A stretch of 54,748 nucleotides of DNA from Hadesarchaea archaeon (lineage in GTDB: Archaea > Hadarchaeota > Hadarchaeia > Hadarchaeales > WYZ-LMO6). Of the stretch, positions 21,964-31,526 are shown piece after piece. The stretch is from NCBI GenBank assembly GCA_029259185.1, contig JAPDJF010000042.1, positions 1 to 54,748 on the forward strand. Direction: 5' to 3'. The stretch's first letter is position 1. The number at the start of each line of letters is the position of its first letter. Under the pieces are notes generated by a model. That model was not told the origin of the DNA. It was given only the letters and a program-made list of their open reading frames with translations, and made no database searches. The position numbers and the translations under genes are program-made.

Positions 21964-22965
21964 ATGGGAAAACGTGCGCACAGACCGAGGCGGGGTTCCC
22001 TTGCGTACACGCCGAGGGTGAGGGCTCCTCGACCCATCGCCCACGTGCGGGCATGGCCAGCCGATACCAGCCCGCGTTTGCTCGGTTTCGTGGGGTACAA
22101 GGCTGGCATGACCCATGTGTTCTATATAGACGATAGGAAAACGAGCCTAACCTCGGGGCGCGAGTTATCCACCCCCGCGACCGTGATCGATGCCCCCCCG
22201 ATTATGGTGTGCGGCATTCGTCTCTACGCCAAGAATACGCGTGGTCTCAGGACGCTGACCGAAGTCTGGACCACTCCCCCAGAGGACCTGAAGAGGGTTA
22301 TCTCCTTACCCAAGAGGGTGGACCTTCAATCCCAGATACAAAAAGCTGAAGAGCTCGTGAAATCTGGAAGGGTGGAGGATATGAGGGTGATCGCTTGCAC
22401 CCAACCTAGGCTCTCCTCGGGCCCGAAGAAGAAGCCAGATCTGGTAGAGATAGGGGTGGGTGGCTCGAGCGTGGCGGAGAAATGGGAGTACTGCAAGGGT
22501 TTGCTCGGGAAAGAGGTTCGGGCTCTTGAAGTGTTGAAGGCTGGGGAGTATGTGGATGCGATAGCGATAACGAAGGGTAAAGGGTTTGAGGGCCCCGTCA
22601 AACGTTGGGGAGTAAAAATATTGCCCCGCAAGACGGATGAGGGAAGACGGCAAGTCGGCACGCTCGGTCCTTGGACTCCTTCGAGGGTAATGTGGACGGT
22701 TCCAGCTGCGGGACAAATGGGATACCATCAGAGGACGGATCTGAACAAGCGGATTTTCAAAGTTGGCACGAGGGGGGAGGAAGTAAGCCCCAAAGAGGGA
22801 TTCAAGAGGTGGGGCCCGGTAAGAGGTGATTACATCTTGGTCTCCGGTTCCATTCCCGGGCCGACCAAGAGGCTTATTCACTTGCGGTCGGCGATCAGAC
22901 CTCCGAAGGAGTCAGGCCCCGCCCCAACGATAACCTACATCGCGAGTACGGGGGGAAGTGGATGA
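21964..22965 (+). CDS. rpl3: Ribosomal protein L3
   Basis: 333 residues, the long archaeal/eukaryotic form. The N-terminus RAHRPRRGSLAYTPRVRAPR and RLLGFVGYKAGMTHVFYIDD are clear, and the central finger reads GKGFEGPVKRWGVKILPRKT. L3 reaches the peptidyl-transferase centre. First ribosomal protein gene of the S10-type operon; its stop overlaps the rpl4 start by four bases. Confidence 0.97.
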   Translation: MGKRAHRPRRGSLAYTPRVRAPRPIAHVRAWPADTSPRLLGFVGYKAGMTHVFYIDDRKTSLTSGRELSTPATVIDAPPIMVCGIRLYAKNTRGLRTLTEVWTTPPEDLKRVISLPKRVDLQSQIQKAEELVKSGRVEDMRVIACTQPRLSSGPKKKPDLVEIGVGGSSVAEKWEYCKGLLGKEVRALEVLKAGEYVDAIAITKGKGFEGPVKRWGVKILPRKTDEGRRQVGTLGPWTPSRVMWTVPAAGQMGYHQRTDLNKRIFKVGTRGEEVSPKEGFKRWGPVRGDYILVSGSIPGPTKRLIHLRSAIRPPKESGPAPTITYIASTGGSG

Positions 22966-23741
22966 AGGTTTCGGTCTTCTCCTTGGATGGGAAGAGAGCG
23001 GATGAGATCGAACTCCCCGAGGTTTTTGAGGAGGAGTATCGACCCGACCTCATCAAGCGAGCGGTCATCGCAGCACAAACGGCGAGACTCCAGCCCAAAG
23101 CCGTGGATTCCATGGCTGGCAAGCGGACATCCGCGGAGACGTGGGGAAAGGGGTATGGTGTCGCTAGGGTACGTAGGGTAAAGGGAAGCAGGTATCCAGC
23201 AGCGGGCAGGGGAGCGTTTTCCCCCCACACGGTTGGGGGGAGGAGAGCTCATCCTCCGAAAGTGGAGAAGGTTTTGAAGGAGAGGATAAACAAAAAGGAG
23301 CGCCGTTTGGCGTTGCGCTCGGCGGTGGCAGCTACCGGAGATAGGATGCTTGTGAGTTCGCGTGGCCATAGACTGGAACACGTACCCGAGCTTCCACTCG
23401 TGGTTGACGATGCGTTGGAGGAACTCAGAGAAACGAAGCGCGTGAAAGAGGTCCTCCAAAGACTAGGATTGTGGGAAGATGTTGAGAGGGTGATCAACGG
23501 TGTGAAAATCCGTGCGGGTCGAGGGAAAATGCGGGGAAGGAAATACAGACGCCGTGTGGGTCCGCTGATCGTAGTTTCAGATGATAGGGGAATATCGTTG
23601 GGGGTGAGCAATCTCCCGGGCGCGGAGGTAGTCAAGGTAAGAGATCTGGGCGTGGAGCGACTAGCACCGGGGGGGGTTCCAGCTAGGCTGACGGTGTGGA
23701 CGAGGTCCGCCGTTCAGAAGTTGGGGGCGATGCTCTCATGA
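22962..23741 (+). CDS. rpl4: Ribosomal protein L4
   Basis: 259 residues with the archaeal L4 pattern: IAAQTARLQPKAVDSMAGKR, VRRVKGSRYPAAGRGAFSPH (the tunnel loop) and VWTRSAVQKLGAML at the C-terminus. It lines the peptide exit tunnel. ATG overlaps the rpl3 stop; the stop overlaps the rpl23 ATG, indicating coupled translation. Confidence 0.96.
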   Translation: MKVSVFSLDGKRADEIELPEVFEEEYRPDLIKRAVIAAQTARLQPKAVDSMAGKRTSAETWGKGYGVARVRRVKGSRYPAAGRGAFSPHTVGGRRAHPPKVEKVLKERINKKERRLALRSAVAATGDRMLVSSRGHRLEHVPELPLVVDDALEELRETKRVKEVLQRLGLWEDVERVINGVKIRAGRGKMRGRKYRRRVGPLIVVSDDRGISLGVSNLPGAEVVKVRDLGVERLAPGGVPARLTVWTRSAVQKLGAMLS

Positions 23742-24001
23742 AGGATCCTCACAAAGTGTTGCTGTATCCGGTCACCACGGAGAAGGCCGTCAGACTGATA
23801 GAGTCTGAGAATAAATTGACGTTTGTGGTTTCCCCCGATGCTACCCGCAACGATGTGAAGCGCGCGGTAGAGGTGCTCTACGAGGTGGAAGTCGAAAGTG
23901 TGAGGACGGAACGAACCCCAGACGGCAAAAAGCGTGCATACGTGAGACTCACACCAAAATTTATTGCGGATGAGGTAGCATCTAAGCTTGGAGTGATCTA
24001 A
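23738..24001 (+). CDS. rpl23: Ribosomal protein L23
   Basis: 87 residues, the usual archaeal length. VLLYPVTTEKAVRLIESENK and LTFVVSPDATRNDVKRAVE are conserved. It surrounds the exit tunnel and docks SRP and the translocon. I chose ATG 23738, which overlaps the rpl4 stop; an upstream in-frame start at 23696 would add residues that only mirror the rpl4 frame. Confidence 0.95.
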   Translation: MKDPHKVLLYPVTTEKAVRLIESENKLTFVVSPDATRNDVKRAVEVLYEVEVESVRTERTPDGKKRAYVRLTPKFIADEVASKLGVI

Positions 24002-24706
24002 ATGGGAAAGATAATCAGAGCTCAGCGGATAGGTAAGGGGTCACCCACCTATCGGGCCAAGAGTTGGCGGAGGGTAGGGGAGGCCAAGCTCCCCCCCCAA
24101 GAGGTGAGGAAAGGGGTGGTGGTAGATATTCTCCACGAGCGGGGGGGGAATTCTCCAGTGATGGAGGTGAGACTCGATAACGGTGAGAAAATTGTCATGC
24201 TCGCCCCAGAAGGTATAAGGGTGGGCGATGAGATAGAGTGCGGACCCGGGACCCTGCCTAAGCTGGGGAGTGTGATGACGCTGGCGGATATCCCCGAGGG
24301 CACGAAAATTTTCAATGTGGAGTCTAGACCCGGAGACGGGGGCAAATTCGCTAGGTCATCCGGCTCCCACGCTGTCTTAGTGGCACGGGAAGCTGGGAGG
24401 GCGATGGTTCAGTTACCCTCCGGAGAAATCCGCGCATTGGATCTGAGTTGCCGTGCCGTGGTGGGCACGGTTGCGGGTGGAGGGCGAGTCGAGAAACCGT
24501 TCCTCAAAGCTGGAAAGAGATATCATGCGATGCTGGCGAAGGGCAAACCCTATCCACGCGTCAAGGGGGTGGCGATGAACGTGGTCGATCACCCATTCGG
24601 TGGGGGAAGGGGAAGACATGCGGGAAGACCCAAGGTGGTCTCCAGACGTGCTCCGCCGGGCCAAAAAGTTGGCCTGATAGGGGCTAGACGAACCGGGAAG
24701 AGGTAA
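24002..24706 (+). CDS. rpl2: Ribosomal protein L2
   Basis: 234 residues. [20 protein letters not shown] opens it, and the C-terminal [20 protein letters not shown] carries the conserved loop close to the peptidyl-transferase centre. It begins directly after the rpl23 stop. Confidence 0.97.
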   Translation: MGKIIRAQRIGKGSPTYRAKSWRRVGEAKLPPQEVRKGVVVDILHERGGNSPVMEVRLDNGEKIVMLAPEGIRVGDEIECGPGTLPKLGSVMTLADIPEGTKIFNVESRPGDGGKFARSSGSHAVLVAREAGRAMVQLPSGEIRALDLSCRAVVGTVAGGGRVEKPFLKAGKRYHAMLAKGKPYPRVKGVAMNVVDHPFGGGRGRHAGRPKVVSRRAPPGQKVGLIGARRTGKR

Positions 24707-24710
24707 GTCC

Positions 24711-25109
24711 ATGCCGAAGAAATTCACCTATCGGGGATACACGCTTGATGAGCTCCGGAAGCTCTCCATGGAAGAATTCTCAAAGCTCCTCCCCTCACGC
24801 CAGCGGAGGTCGCTGCACAGCTTAACGCCCGCCCAGAAGACCCTGCTCAGGAAGGTGAGGAAGGTTTTAAAGAGGGGGGATGGGAAGAACGTGATCATCC
24901 GCACCCATTGTCGAGAGATGGTCATTCTCCCGGAGATGGTCGGTTTGAAGTTCGGAGTCCATAACGGGAAGGAATTCGTGGTGGTGGAAATAAAGCCGGA
25001 AATGATTGGGCACAGACTTGGCGAGTTCAGTCAGACGAGGAAGAGGGTGATCCACGGTACCCCGGGGGTGGGGGCGACTCGGAGTTCCATGTACGTGCCG
25101 TTGAAGTGA
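24711..25109 (+). CDS. rps19: Ribosomal protein S19
   Basis: 132 residues. [20 protein letters not shown] is the archaeal N-terminal extension; [20 protein letters not shown] and [20 protein letters not shown] form the core. It sits in the 30S head near the A-site finger. Four bases separate it from rpl2 and from rpl22. Confidence 0.96.
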   Translation: MPKKFTYRGYTLDELRKLSMEEFSKLLPSRQRRSLHSLTPAQKTLLRKVRKVLKRGDGKNVIIRTHCREMVILPEMVGLKFGVHNGKEFVVVEIKPEMIGHRLGEFSQTRKRVIHGTPGVGATRSSMYVPLK

Positions 25110-25113
25110 TACG

Positions 25114-25563
25114 ATGCCAAAGATCGGTTATTCAGCCCGAGTTGAGGAACCGTGTAGCAGGGCCATGGGAAGGGAGATGAGGATCTCGCCCAAGGACGCG
25201 GTGGAAGTATGCAGGGCCATAAGGGGGATGAGACTTAAGGACGCGAAGTCGTACCTAGAAGAAGTGATGAAGAAGCAGAGACCGGTTCCGTTCAGACGCC
25301 ACCGCAAAAAACTTGCCCACACGCGAGGCGCGGGAGGGGCAGGCGCATATCCGGTCAAGGCCGCGAGAGCCGTGTTGAAGGTTTTAGAAAACGCGGAAGC
25401 GAATGCGAGCTACAAGGGGTTAGAAGTCGATAGACTCCGTATCGTACATGCGAGTGCGAAGCGAGGGTTTACCATTCCAGGGTTTCTCCCCCGGGCCTTT
25501 GGCCGCGCCACCCCATACAACAGGCCACTCACAAATGTGGAGATAATTCTCAAGGAGGCATGA
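25114..25563 (+). CDS. rpl22: Ribosomal protein L22
   Basis: 149 residues with MRISPKDAVEVCRAIRGMRL, the GYPVKAARAVLKVLENAEAN-like helix, and a C-terminal beta hairpin ending NVEIILKEA. It lines the exit tunnel. ATG 25114, in the usual S19-L22-S3 order. Confidence 0.95.
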   Translation: MPKIGYSARVEEPCSRAMGREMRISPKDAVEVCRAIRGMRLKDAKSYLEEVMKKQRPVPFRRHRKKLAHTRGAGGAGAYPVKAARAVLKVLENAEANASYKGLEVDRLRIVHASAKRGFTIPGFLPRAFGRATPYNRPLTNVEIILKEA

Positions 25564-25569
25564 GGGAAA

Positions 25570-26253
25570 ATGGAGGTCGAAAAATTCTTCGTCAAAAAAG
25601 TGATCGAACTCGCTGAGCTGGACGAGTACTTGGAGGAGGAGCTGGAGCATGCCGGGTATGGGGGGGTGGAGATAGGGAGGATCCCCACGGGGACGAGGGT
25701 GACTTTGTACGTGGAGCGTCCCGGGGCGGTCATAGGTAAAAAGGGAAGGACGATTCAGGAGCTCACGGATGAATTGGCGCAGAGGTTTGGGATGGAGAAT
25801 CCCCAGGTGGAGGTGGTGGGGATCGAAAAGCCGGAGCTTAACGCGCAGATAATGGCGAAACGGATAGCCTTTGCGCTGGAGAGGGGATCACGGGTGAGAT
25901 CAATCGGTCATGCCTTTCTGCGCAGGATAATGGAGGCGGGAGCAAGGGGGGCCGAGATAGTCATTTCGGGAAAGATAGTCGGTGAAAGAGCTAGGAGGGT
26001 GAGGTTCTACCAAGGATACTTGAGCAAAGCCGGTGAACCTGCGGAGAAACTCGTGAGCAGGGGCTACGCCTATGCCAAGCTTCCTCCGGGGGTGGTTGGA
26101 GTGAAGGTGCGGATAATGCCACCGGTTCCGACGCCGGATGAGATAAGGATCGGACCGGAGGAGCCAGAGGGGGAGGCACTTCGGGTGACGGAAACGGGTG
26201 GAGAACCCGAAGAGAAAGTGGAGGGAAAGGATGGCGGTGCTGAGGGCGGATGA
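25570..26253 (+). CDS. rps3: Ribosomal protein S3
   Basis: 227 residues. A KH domain is visible at ERPGAVIGKKGRTIQELTDE, and the C-terminal domain includes RIMEAGARGAEIVISGKIVG and FYQGYLSKAGEPAEKLVSRG. It forms part of the mRNA entry site. The last 30 residues are acidic and Gly-rich, which is common in archaeal S3. Its end overlaps rpl29 by 23 nt. Confidence 0.96.
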   Translation: MEVEKFFVKKVIELAELDEYLEEELEHAGYGGVEIGRIPTGTRVTLYVERPGAVIGKKGRTIQELTDELAQRFGMENPQVEVVGIEKPELNAQIMAKRIAFALERGSRVRSIGHAFLRRIMEAGARGAEIVISGKIVGERARRVRFYQGYLSKAGEPAEKLVSRGYAYAKLPPGVVGVKVRIMPPVPTPDEIRIGPEEPEGEALRVTETGGEPEEKVEGKDGGAEGG

Positions 26254-26443
26254 AGTGAGGAGCATGAGTCTAGATGAGCTTAAGGCTAAGCTCCGTGAGT
26301 TACGTGCGGAACTCGCTAGAGAGAGGGCGATGGCTAGGGGTGGAACTTCGTCCGACAACCCGATGAAAACGAGGGAACTGCGACGCACGATAGCAAGGAT
26401 TTTAACCATAATAAGAGAAAAAGAAAAGGTGAAAGTTCACTGA
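26231..26443 (+). CDS. rpl29: Ribosomal protein L29
   Basis: 70 residues: LRADEVRSMSLDELKAKLRE, ELARERAMARGGTSSDNPMK and TRELRRTIARILTIIREKE, the two-helix L29 pattern. ATG 26231 follows GGGAAAGG; an in-frame start at 26198 would only read through the rps3 tail. The final base pair of its stop overlaps the aIF1 ATG. Confidence 0.95.
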   Translation: MAVLRADEVRSMSLDELKAKLRELRAELARERAMARGGTSSDNPMKTRELRRTIARILTIIREKEKVKVH

Positions 26444-26754
26444 TGCAGGAGATTTGCCCGCGGTGTGGTCTTCCCAAAGAGCTTTGTGTCTGCAGGGAGA
26501 TAGCACGAGAACAGCAGAAGATAACGGTTTATTCAATTAATCGGAAGTTCGGAAAAACGGTGACCATAATAGAGGGGATAGATGAAAAGGGGAAGGATTT
26601 GAAGGAATTGACGAAGAAACTCAAGTCGAGGATGGCATGCGGTGGAACCGTCAAGAACGGGGTCATCGAACTCCAAGGTGACCACAAGGACAAGATAAAG
26701 GATGTATTGATCGAAATGGGTTTTTTGCCTGATTCCATCGATATCAGAGAGTGA
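26443..26754 (+). CDS. Translation initiation factor aIF1 (SUI1)
   Basis: 103 residues. A small zinc-knuckle-like N-terminus CPRCGLPKELCVC precedes the SUI1 fold (GKTVTIIEGIDEKGKDLKEL, GGTVKNGVIELQGDHKDKIK). aIF1 checks start-codon selection on the small subunit. Its place between L29 and Rpp29 is typical of archaeal S10 operons. Confidence 0.95.
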   Translation: MQEICPRCGLPKELCVCREIAREQQKITVYSINRKFGKTVTIIEGIDEKGKDLKELTKKLKSRMACGGTVKNGVIELQGDHKDKIKDVLIEMGFLPDSIDIRE

Positions 26755-26756
26755 GC

Positions 26757-27026
26757 ATGCCGATAACCAAGCACAACTTCATGCGTCATGAGCTGATAGG
26801 GTTGGAGGTGGTGGTCTTGGAAAGCTCGGATCCGAGTCTTAAGTCTCTCAAGGGTATCGTAGTAGATGAGACCAAAAACATGCTCAAGATCGAGGCGGGG
26901 GAAAAAGTAAAAAGCGTTCCAAAATCAGTAGTCCATCTGAGGTTCACCTTGCCCAATGGAGAAGATGTGGAGATAGAAGGGATCAGATTGGTTGGAAGGC
27001 CGGAAGATAGGGTGAGGAGAGGATGA
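26757..27026 (+). CDS. rnp1: RNase P protein component 1 (Rpp29)
   Basis: 89 residues with the family core [20 protein letters not shown] and [20 protein letters not shown], an Sm-like barrel that binds RNase P RNA for tRNA 5' processing. ATG 26757 is preferred; an in-frame GTG at 26751 overlaps the aIF1 stop. Its stop overlaps the rps17 ATG. Confidence 0.93.
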   Translation: MPITKHNFMRHELIGLEVVVLESSDPSLKSLKGIVVDETKNMLKIEAGEKVKSVPKSVVHLRFTLPNGEDVEIEGIRLVGRPEDRVRRG

Positions 27027-27355
27027 AGGTGGAAAGGACGGTGCTTGGCGTCAAACCTCCGGGCGAATCGTGCTCCGATCCTAGGTGCCCATTCCACGGT
27101 ACCCTCTCGGTTAGGGGGAGGGTTCTGGAGGGGACAGTCATCAGCGATAGGAGGGCGAAGACGGTAACGGTTGAAATCCCCCGTGTACACAGGGTGCGAA
27201 AATACGAGAGATTCGAGAAGAGGACCTCGAAGTTGCATGCTCACAATCCTCCTTGCATAAACGCACGCGTCGGGGACAGGGTCAGGATAGCCGAATGCAG
27301 AAGATTGAGTAAAACCAAATCCTTTGTCGTGATTCAGAGGGAAAAGGGGGCTTGA
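27023..27355 (+). CDS. rps17: Ribosomal protein S17
   Basis: 110 residues. The archaeal N-terminal part [20 protein letters not shown] carries a CxxxxC pair; the OB fold core reads [20 protein letters not shown]. It helps early 30S assembly. Four-base overlap with rnp1. Confidence 0.95.
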   Translation: MKVERTVLGVKPPGESCSDPRCPFHGTLSVRGRVLEGTVISDRRAKTVTVEIPRVHRVRKYERFEKRTSKLHAHNPPCINARVGDRVRIAECRRLSKTKSFVVIQREKGA

Positions 27356-27356
27356 G

Positions 27357-27785
27357 ATGGGCAAGAGGGCAGTCGCCACAGCTTCGATCGGAGCGAGTCC
27401 CGTGACCCCCGTGCGTGCACTTCCGATCGGTGCGAGGCTCGTCTGTGCGGATAACACCGGGGCCAAGGAGGTCCAGATAATTTCGGTCGTCGGGTATAAG
27501 GGAAGGAGGAGAAGACTAGCGTCTGCGGGGGTCGGAGATCAAGTGGTGGTATCGGTTAAAAAAGGTACACCCGAATTCCGGAAACAGATAATGCGGGCGG
27601 TGGTGGTAAGGCAGAAAAAACCGTACAGGCGTATCGATGGGATGAGGGTGAAGTTCGAGGACAACGCGGCCGTGATCATAACCACGGAGGGAACACCAAA
27701 AGGGTCGGAGATCAGAGGGCCGATAGCGAGGGAAGCTGCTGAGCGCTGGCCGAAGATAGCGGGGATAGCATCGATGGTGGTTTAG
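27357..27785 (+). CDS. rpl14: Ribosomal protein L14
   Basis: 142 residues. [20 protein letters not shown] and [24 protein letters not shown] segments ([20 protein letters not shown] in fact) are conserved. L14 forms an intersubunit bridge. Its last base is the first base of the rpl24 GTG start. Confidence 0.96.
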   Translation: MGKRAVATASIGASPVTPVRALPIGARLVCADNTGAKEVQIISVVGYKGRRRRLASAGVGDQVVVSVKKGTPEFRKQIMRAVVVRQKKPYRRIDGMRVKFEDNAAVIITTEGTPKGSEIRGPIAREAAERWPKIAGIASMVV

Positions 27786-28141
27786 TGAAGAGCAGACAAC
27801 CGAGGAGGCAAAGGTTGGAGCTTTACACCCTCCCCCTTCACCGAAGACGTAAGCAGCTTGCGGCTCCCCTGAGTAAAGAGCTGCGGGAGAAGTTTCGTAG
27901 ACGTTCCCTCCCGGTAAGAAAAGGTGACAGGGTGAGGATCATGCGGGGGGACTTCAAGAAGCTGGAAGGAGAAGTGCTGGAAGTGGATACGAAGAGGAGG
28001 GCGATAGTCGTGGAGGGTGTGACGATAAGAAAAATAGACGGATCAGAGGTGCCCCGGAGGCTCCACCCCTCCAACGTGATGATCACCAGACTCGCCACCG
28101 ACGAACGGAGAGAGAAATCACTCAAGAGGAAAATCTCATGA
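27785..28141 (+). CDS. rpl24: Ribosomal protein L24
   Basis: 118 residues with the KOW motif [20 protein letters not shown] and [20 protein letters not shown]. It is an assembly initiator at the exit tunnel rim. GTG start overlaps the rpl14 stop. The usual next genes (S4e, L5, S14 and onward) are absent; a histidine operon follows. A 22-codon open frame (28138-28206) overlaps its stop and resembles nothing known to me. Confidence 0.95.
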   Translation: MKSRQPRRQRLELYTLPLHRRRKQLAAPLSKELREKFRRRSLPVRKGDRVRIMRGDFKKLEGEVLEVDTKRRAIVVEGVTIRKIDGSEVPRRLHPSNVMITRLATDERREKSLKRKIS

Positions 28142-28196
28142 AGGATGTTGGTGGCGAAATGGCATCGAATCTGAAAGGTTCAGAGTGGGAGGAAAG

Positions 28197-28856
28197 ATGC
28201 GTATAGATCTTCATGTTCACTCGTTACTGAGTGACGGCGAGGTTTTACCCAGCGAACTCGCTAAGAGGGCTGAGGAGAAGGGCCATGTGGCCATAGCCAT
28301 CACCGACCACGTGGACGGTTCGAATCTAGAGACCATCGTTCCTCAAGTGGTGAGGGCTGCTGAAGAGTTGAATCGTTACATGCGGATCAAAGTGATTCCC
28401 GGGGTTGAGCTCACCCACCTCCCTCCCCGGAGCATCCGGAGAATGGCCAAGTTAGCACGGGAGCTGGGAGCGGCAGTAGTCGTCGTTCATGGGGAAACTC
28501 CGGTTGAACCCGTGGCGAAGGGGACGAATGAGGCAGCCCTGGCATGCGGTGATGTAGACATACTGGCGCACCCGGGTTTTCTGACGCTTCGGCAAGCGGA
28601 ACGTGCTAGGGATTCTGGGGTCTACCTAGAACTGACTTCGAGGAGGGGGCATTGTCTTGCCAATGGGTGGGTTGCCAAAGTTGCACTCAGTGCAGGAGCA
28701 ATGCTTCTCGTAAATACGGATGCTCACGCTCCAGAGGAACTCCTCACGTTTGAGGAAGCGATGGATGTGGCGATGGGTGCGGGGTTGGATAGGAACGAAT
28801 CCAGGAAGGTGGTTGTCAAGAATCCGAAAAATTTTATCAGGGAGCTGGGATGGTGA
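28197..28856 (+). CDS. PHP-domain phosphatase, probable histidinol-phosphatase
   Basis: 219 residues of the PHP metallophosphoesterase fold: RIDLHVHSLLSDG with the first metal-binding His pair, ITDHVDGSN, PGVELTH, VVVHGET, DILAHPGF, and NTDAHAPEE near the end. Its position at the head of a his operon supports dephosphorylation of histidinol phosphate (HisJ/HisK-like role), which the pathway otherwise lacks here. ATG 28197 has GGGAGG five bases upstream; an in-frame GTG 28185 is less likely. It overlaps hisC by seven bases. Confidence 0.82.
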   Translation: MRIDLHVHSLLSDGEVLPSELAKRAEEKGHVAIAITDHVDGSNLETIVPQVVRAAEELNRYMRIKVIPGVELTHLPPRSIRRMAKLARELGAAVVVVHGETPVEPVAKGTNEAALACGDVDILAHPGFLTLRQAERARDSGVYLELTSRRGHCLANGWVAKVALSAGAMLLVNTDAHAPEELLTFEEAMDVAMGAGLDRNESRKVVVKNPKNFIRELGW

Positions 28857-29929
28857 GAGCACTTTCGATCAGAACGAGAAGACTTTTGAGATCCGGAAAA
28901 CCGTATCCCTTCGCTGGGGGGTATGGGGAGACGGCTAGGGGGCTCATCAACATGGCCTCCAATGAAAGTCCGTTCGGCCCCTCCCCGTCCGTCTTGAAGG
29001 CGATTAGGAGAGCGGTTTCGTTGATAGGATTTTATCCCGATCCAGGAGTCGATGGATTAAAGAAGAAGGTGGCAGGATATTTGGGAATAGGGAGCGACCA
29101 CCTAGTTTTCGGGAATGGTTCAGATGAGCTCATCGATATCGTTTGTAAATCCTTTCTGGACATGGGAGACAAAGTTTTGATTCCCCTCCCGACCTTCAGT
29201 TTCTACGAGATAGCGAGCAGGGTGAACGGAGGGGTCCCGAAGTTCATGAAGCTCCGGGGCTTCCGCTGGGATTCAAGGGAACTCGTTTCTGCTGCTAAGG
29301 ATGTGAAACTTGTTTTCATCGGGAGACCCAACAATCCAACTGGGAATGGGGTGGACGTGGGGGGTATTGAGGATTTGCTCGATGCGGGCAAGGTAGTGGT
29401 TGTGGATGAAGCTTACGCAGAGTTTGCTGGGTACTCGGTCATCGGTCTGGTGAGGAGAAGAGAGAACTTGGTCGTGCTCAGAACTTTTTCGAAAGCTTTT
29501 GGTTTGGCCGGTCTGCGCGTAGGGTACGCGGTGGCTCACCCCAACATCGCCGAGGTGTTTGAGAGAATTCGGCAGCCATTCAGCGTCAACGTGCTTGCAC
29601 AGGTCGCGGCTGAGCGAGCCCTGCTTGACCAAAGATACCTGCGGTGGGTGGTGTCCGAGGTTAGGAGGGGGAGAGAATACTTGTACGAGGAGCTGTCCGG
29701 ATTAGGGATGCGCGTCCTGCCTTCGGATGCGAATTTCTTGATGGCCAACGTCTCCAACTTTGGAATGGGGGCTCGTGAGTTCTGTGATTTTCTCCTCGAA
29801 CATGGCATCTTGGTGAGGGATCTTTCAGGTTTCAGAGGTATTGGCCCGGATTGGGTCAGGATAACGGTGGGAACTAGAGAGCAAAACGAAAAACTCATAC
29901 ACGTGCTCAAAAAATTGGAGCAGAGGTGA
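28850..29929 (+). CDS. hisC: Histidinol-phosphate aminotransferase
   Basis: 359 residues of fold-type I aminotransferase. NMASNESPFGPSPSVLKAI, FGNGSDELIDIV, RPNNPTGNGV, VVDEAYAEFAGYSV, and FSKAFGLAGLRVGY with the PLP-binding Lys are the HisC pattern. It converts imidazole acetol phosphate to histidinol phosphate using glutamate. ATG 28850 overlaps the upstream PHP gene, and hisG follows four bases after the stop. Confidence 0.95.
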   Translation: MVRALSIRTRRLLRSGKPYPFAGGYGETARGLINMASNESPFGPSPSVLKAIRRAVSLIGFYPDPGVDGLKKKVAGYLGIGSDHLVFGNGSDELIDIVCKSFLDMGDKVLIPLPTFSFYEIASRVNGGVPKFMKLRGFRWDSRELVSAAKDVKLVFIGRPNNPTGNGVDVGGIEDLLDAGKVVVVDEAYAEFAGYSVIGLVRRRENLVVLRTFSKAFGLAGLRVGYAVAHPNIAEVFERIRQPFSVNVLAQVAAERALLDQRYLRWVVSEVRRGREYLYEELSGLGMRVLPSDANFLMANVSNFGMGAREFCDFLLEHGILVRDLSGFRGIGPDWVRITVGTREQNEKLIHVLKKLEQR

Positions 29930-29933
29930 TGGT

Positions 29934-30800
29934 GTGAAGTTAAAGATAAGCGTACCCAAAGGGCATCTGGAGGAGCCGAGTGTTAGGTTACTTCAGACTT
30001 CAGGTATAGGAGTGCTCGGGAGGGATAGCAGGCAACTCTTCGCACGGACCAATGATCCCGATATCGAACTCGTGTTCGTGAGGGCTGAAGATATCCCTGA
30101 CTTCGTAAGTGGGGGTGCTACCGATTTGGGCATAACGGGTCATGACTTGGTGTGTGAGAACGAAAGGGAGAACGAGGTAGTGGAGCTTCTCGACTTAGGC
30201 TATGGGTTCACCCGGATGGTAATCGCAGCAGCTGAGGGGACTGGAATAAATTCTCCAACTGATTACAGGGAAGGAATGAGAGTGGCGACCGAATTCCCGA
30301 ACCTGACCCGTCGTTACTTCACCAAGAAGGGGGTGAAAGTTGAGGTGGTCGATATCACGGGTGCTGCGGAGATCGCTCCCTTGATCGGGGTGGCCGATCT
30401 GATAGTGGATGTCACGAGCACCGGGACCACACTTCGAACCCACCGTCTTAAAGTCGTTGACACGATCTTGGAGAGCACGGCAAGGCTCGTAGCGAATCCC
30501 GAGAGCTTGAAAATGAAGCGCGAGAAAATCGAGGAAGTCAAGACGGCGCTTCAAAGCGTGATCGCAGCCGAAGGAAAAAAGCTGATTCTTTTGAACCTCC
30601 CGGAGTCAAAGCTGGATGAGATAAAGAGGGTGCTGCCGGGAATGGCGGGGCCAACGGTTTCGAGGGTTGAGTCTGAAGAACCGATGCTGGCGATCCAAGT
30701 GGTGGTTGACGGGGCGGAGGTCTACCGCATAGTCAGAGCGGTAAAGCGGATGGGTGCAAGGGACATCCTCGTCGTCCCGATAGAAAGGATCCTCCCGTAG
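29934..30800 (+). CDS. hisG: ATP phosphoribosyltransferase, long form
   Basis: 288 residues, the HisG-long type with a C-terminal ferredoxin-like regulatory domain (MLAIQVVVDGAEVYRIVRAV) that binds histidine for feedback inhibition. The catalytic part has ISVPKGHLEEPSVRLL, GGATDLGITGHDLV and the PRPP loop DVTSTGTTLRTHRLK. It performs the first step of histidine synthesis. GTG 29934 start; the stop is directly followed by hisA. Confidence 0.95.
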   Translation: MKLKISVPKGHLEEPSVRLLQTSGIGVLGRDSRQLFARTNDPDIELVFVRAEDIPDFVSGGATDLGITGHDLVCENERENEVVELLDLGYGFTRMVIAAAEGTGINSPTDYREGMRVATEFPNLTRRYFTKKGVKVEVVDITGAAEIAPLIGVADLIVDVTSTGTTLRTHRLKVVDTILESTARLVANPESLKMKREKIEEVKTALQSVIAAEGKKLILLNLPESKLDEIKRVLPGMAGPTVSRVESEEPMLAIQVVVDGAEVYRIVRAVKRMGARDILVVPIERILP

Positions 30801-31526
30801 GTGCAGGTCTTGCTCGTCGTGCCCAGCGTAGATATCCGCAGGGGGCGATGTGTTCAGCTAAGAGGAGGGAGACTGGCAGAGGAAAAAATCTATGGAGATC
30901 CAATCGAGTGGGCGGAGAGATGGGTGGGAGAGGGAGCACCACTGCTTCATGTGGTAGACTTAGATGCGGCGATGGGCAATGGGGACAATCTCGAAGTCAT
31001 TCTAAAGCTCTTAGACGAGGTCGACGTTGAAGTGCAGGTTGGTGGTGGGGTGCGTTCGCTGGACCGCGCCGAAGAACTCGTTAAGGGGGGGGCGAGTAGG
31101 GTGATCGTTGGAACACTCGCTGTGAAGAATCCGGATCTCGTGCGAGAGTTCGTGGAAGTACTCGGAGGGAAAAGGGTAATGGTCGCGGTAGATGCTAGGT
31201 CGGGGAAGGTCGTGATAGAGGGGTGGCGGGAGCAGACGGGTCGAAGTGTTGTTGAGATGGCGAAGGAGTTCGAGGGTGTGGGGGTGGGCTATTTACTCTT
31301 TACCGATGTGGATGTGGAGGGTAGTATGGGGGGGCTCGGCAGGGAACGCATTCGCGAACTCGTAGCTTCGGTGCACATCCCCGTTTTCGCGTCCGGGGGG
31401 GTCGGCTCACTTAGAGACATACGCGTAGCCAAAGCTACAGGGATAGCAGGGCTCGTGGTGGGCACAGCTCTTTACGAGGGAAAGTTCACGTTAAAACAGG
31501 CTATGGAGGTAATTCGATGCGGATGA
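30801..31526 (+). CDS. hisA: ProFAR isomerase
   Basis: 241-residue TIM barrel. VVPSVDIRRGRCVQLRGG carries the first catalytic Asp, LLHVVDLDAAMG and VQVGGGVRSLDRAEELVKGG follow, then LLFTDVDVEGSMGG and PVFASGGVGSLRDIRVAKAT, with phosphate sites in both halves. GTG 30801. Its end overlaps hisB by ten bases. The partner hisF/hisH genes are not in this window. Confidence 0.93.
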   Translation: MQVLLVVPSVDIRRGRCVQLRGGRLAEEKIYGDPIEWAERWVGEGAPLLHVVDLDAAMGNGDNLEVILKLLDEVDVEVQVGGGVRSLDRAEELVKGGASRVIVGTLAVKNPDLVREFVEVLGGKRVMVAVDARSGKVVIEGWREQTGRSVVEMAKEFEGVGVGYLLFTDVDVEGSMGGLGRERIRELVASVHIPVFASGGVGSLRDIRVAKATGIAGLVVGTALYEGKFTLKQAMEVIRCG

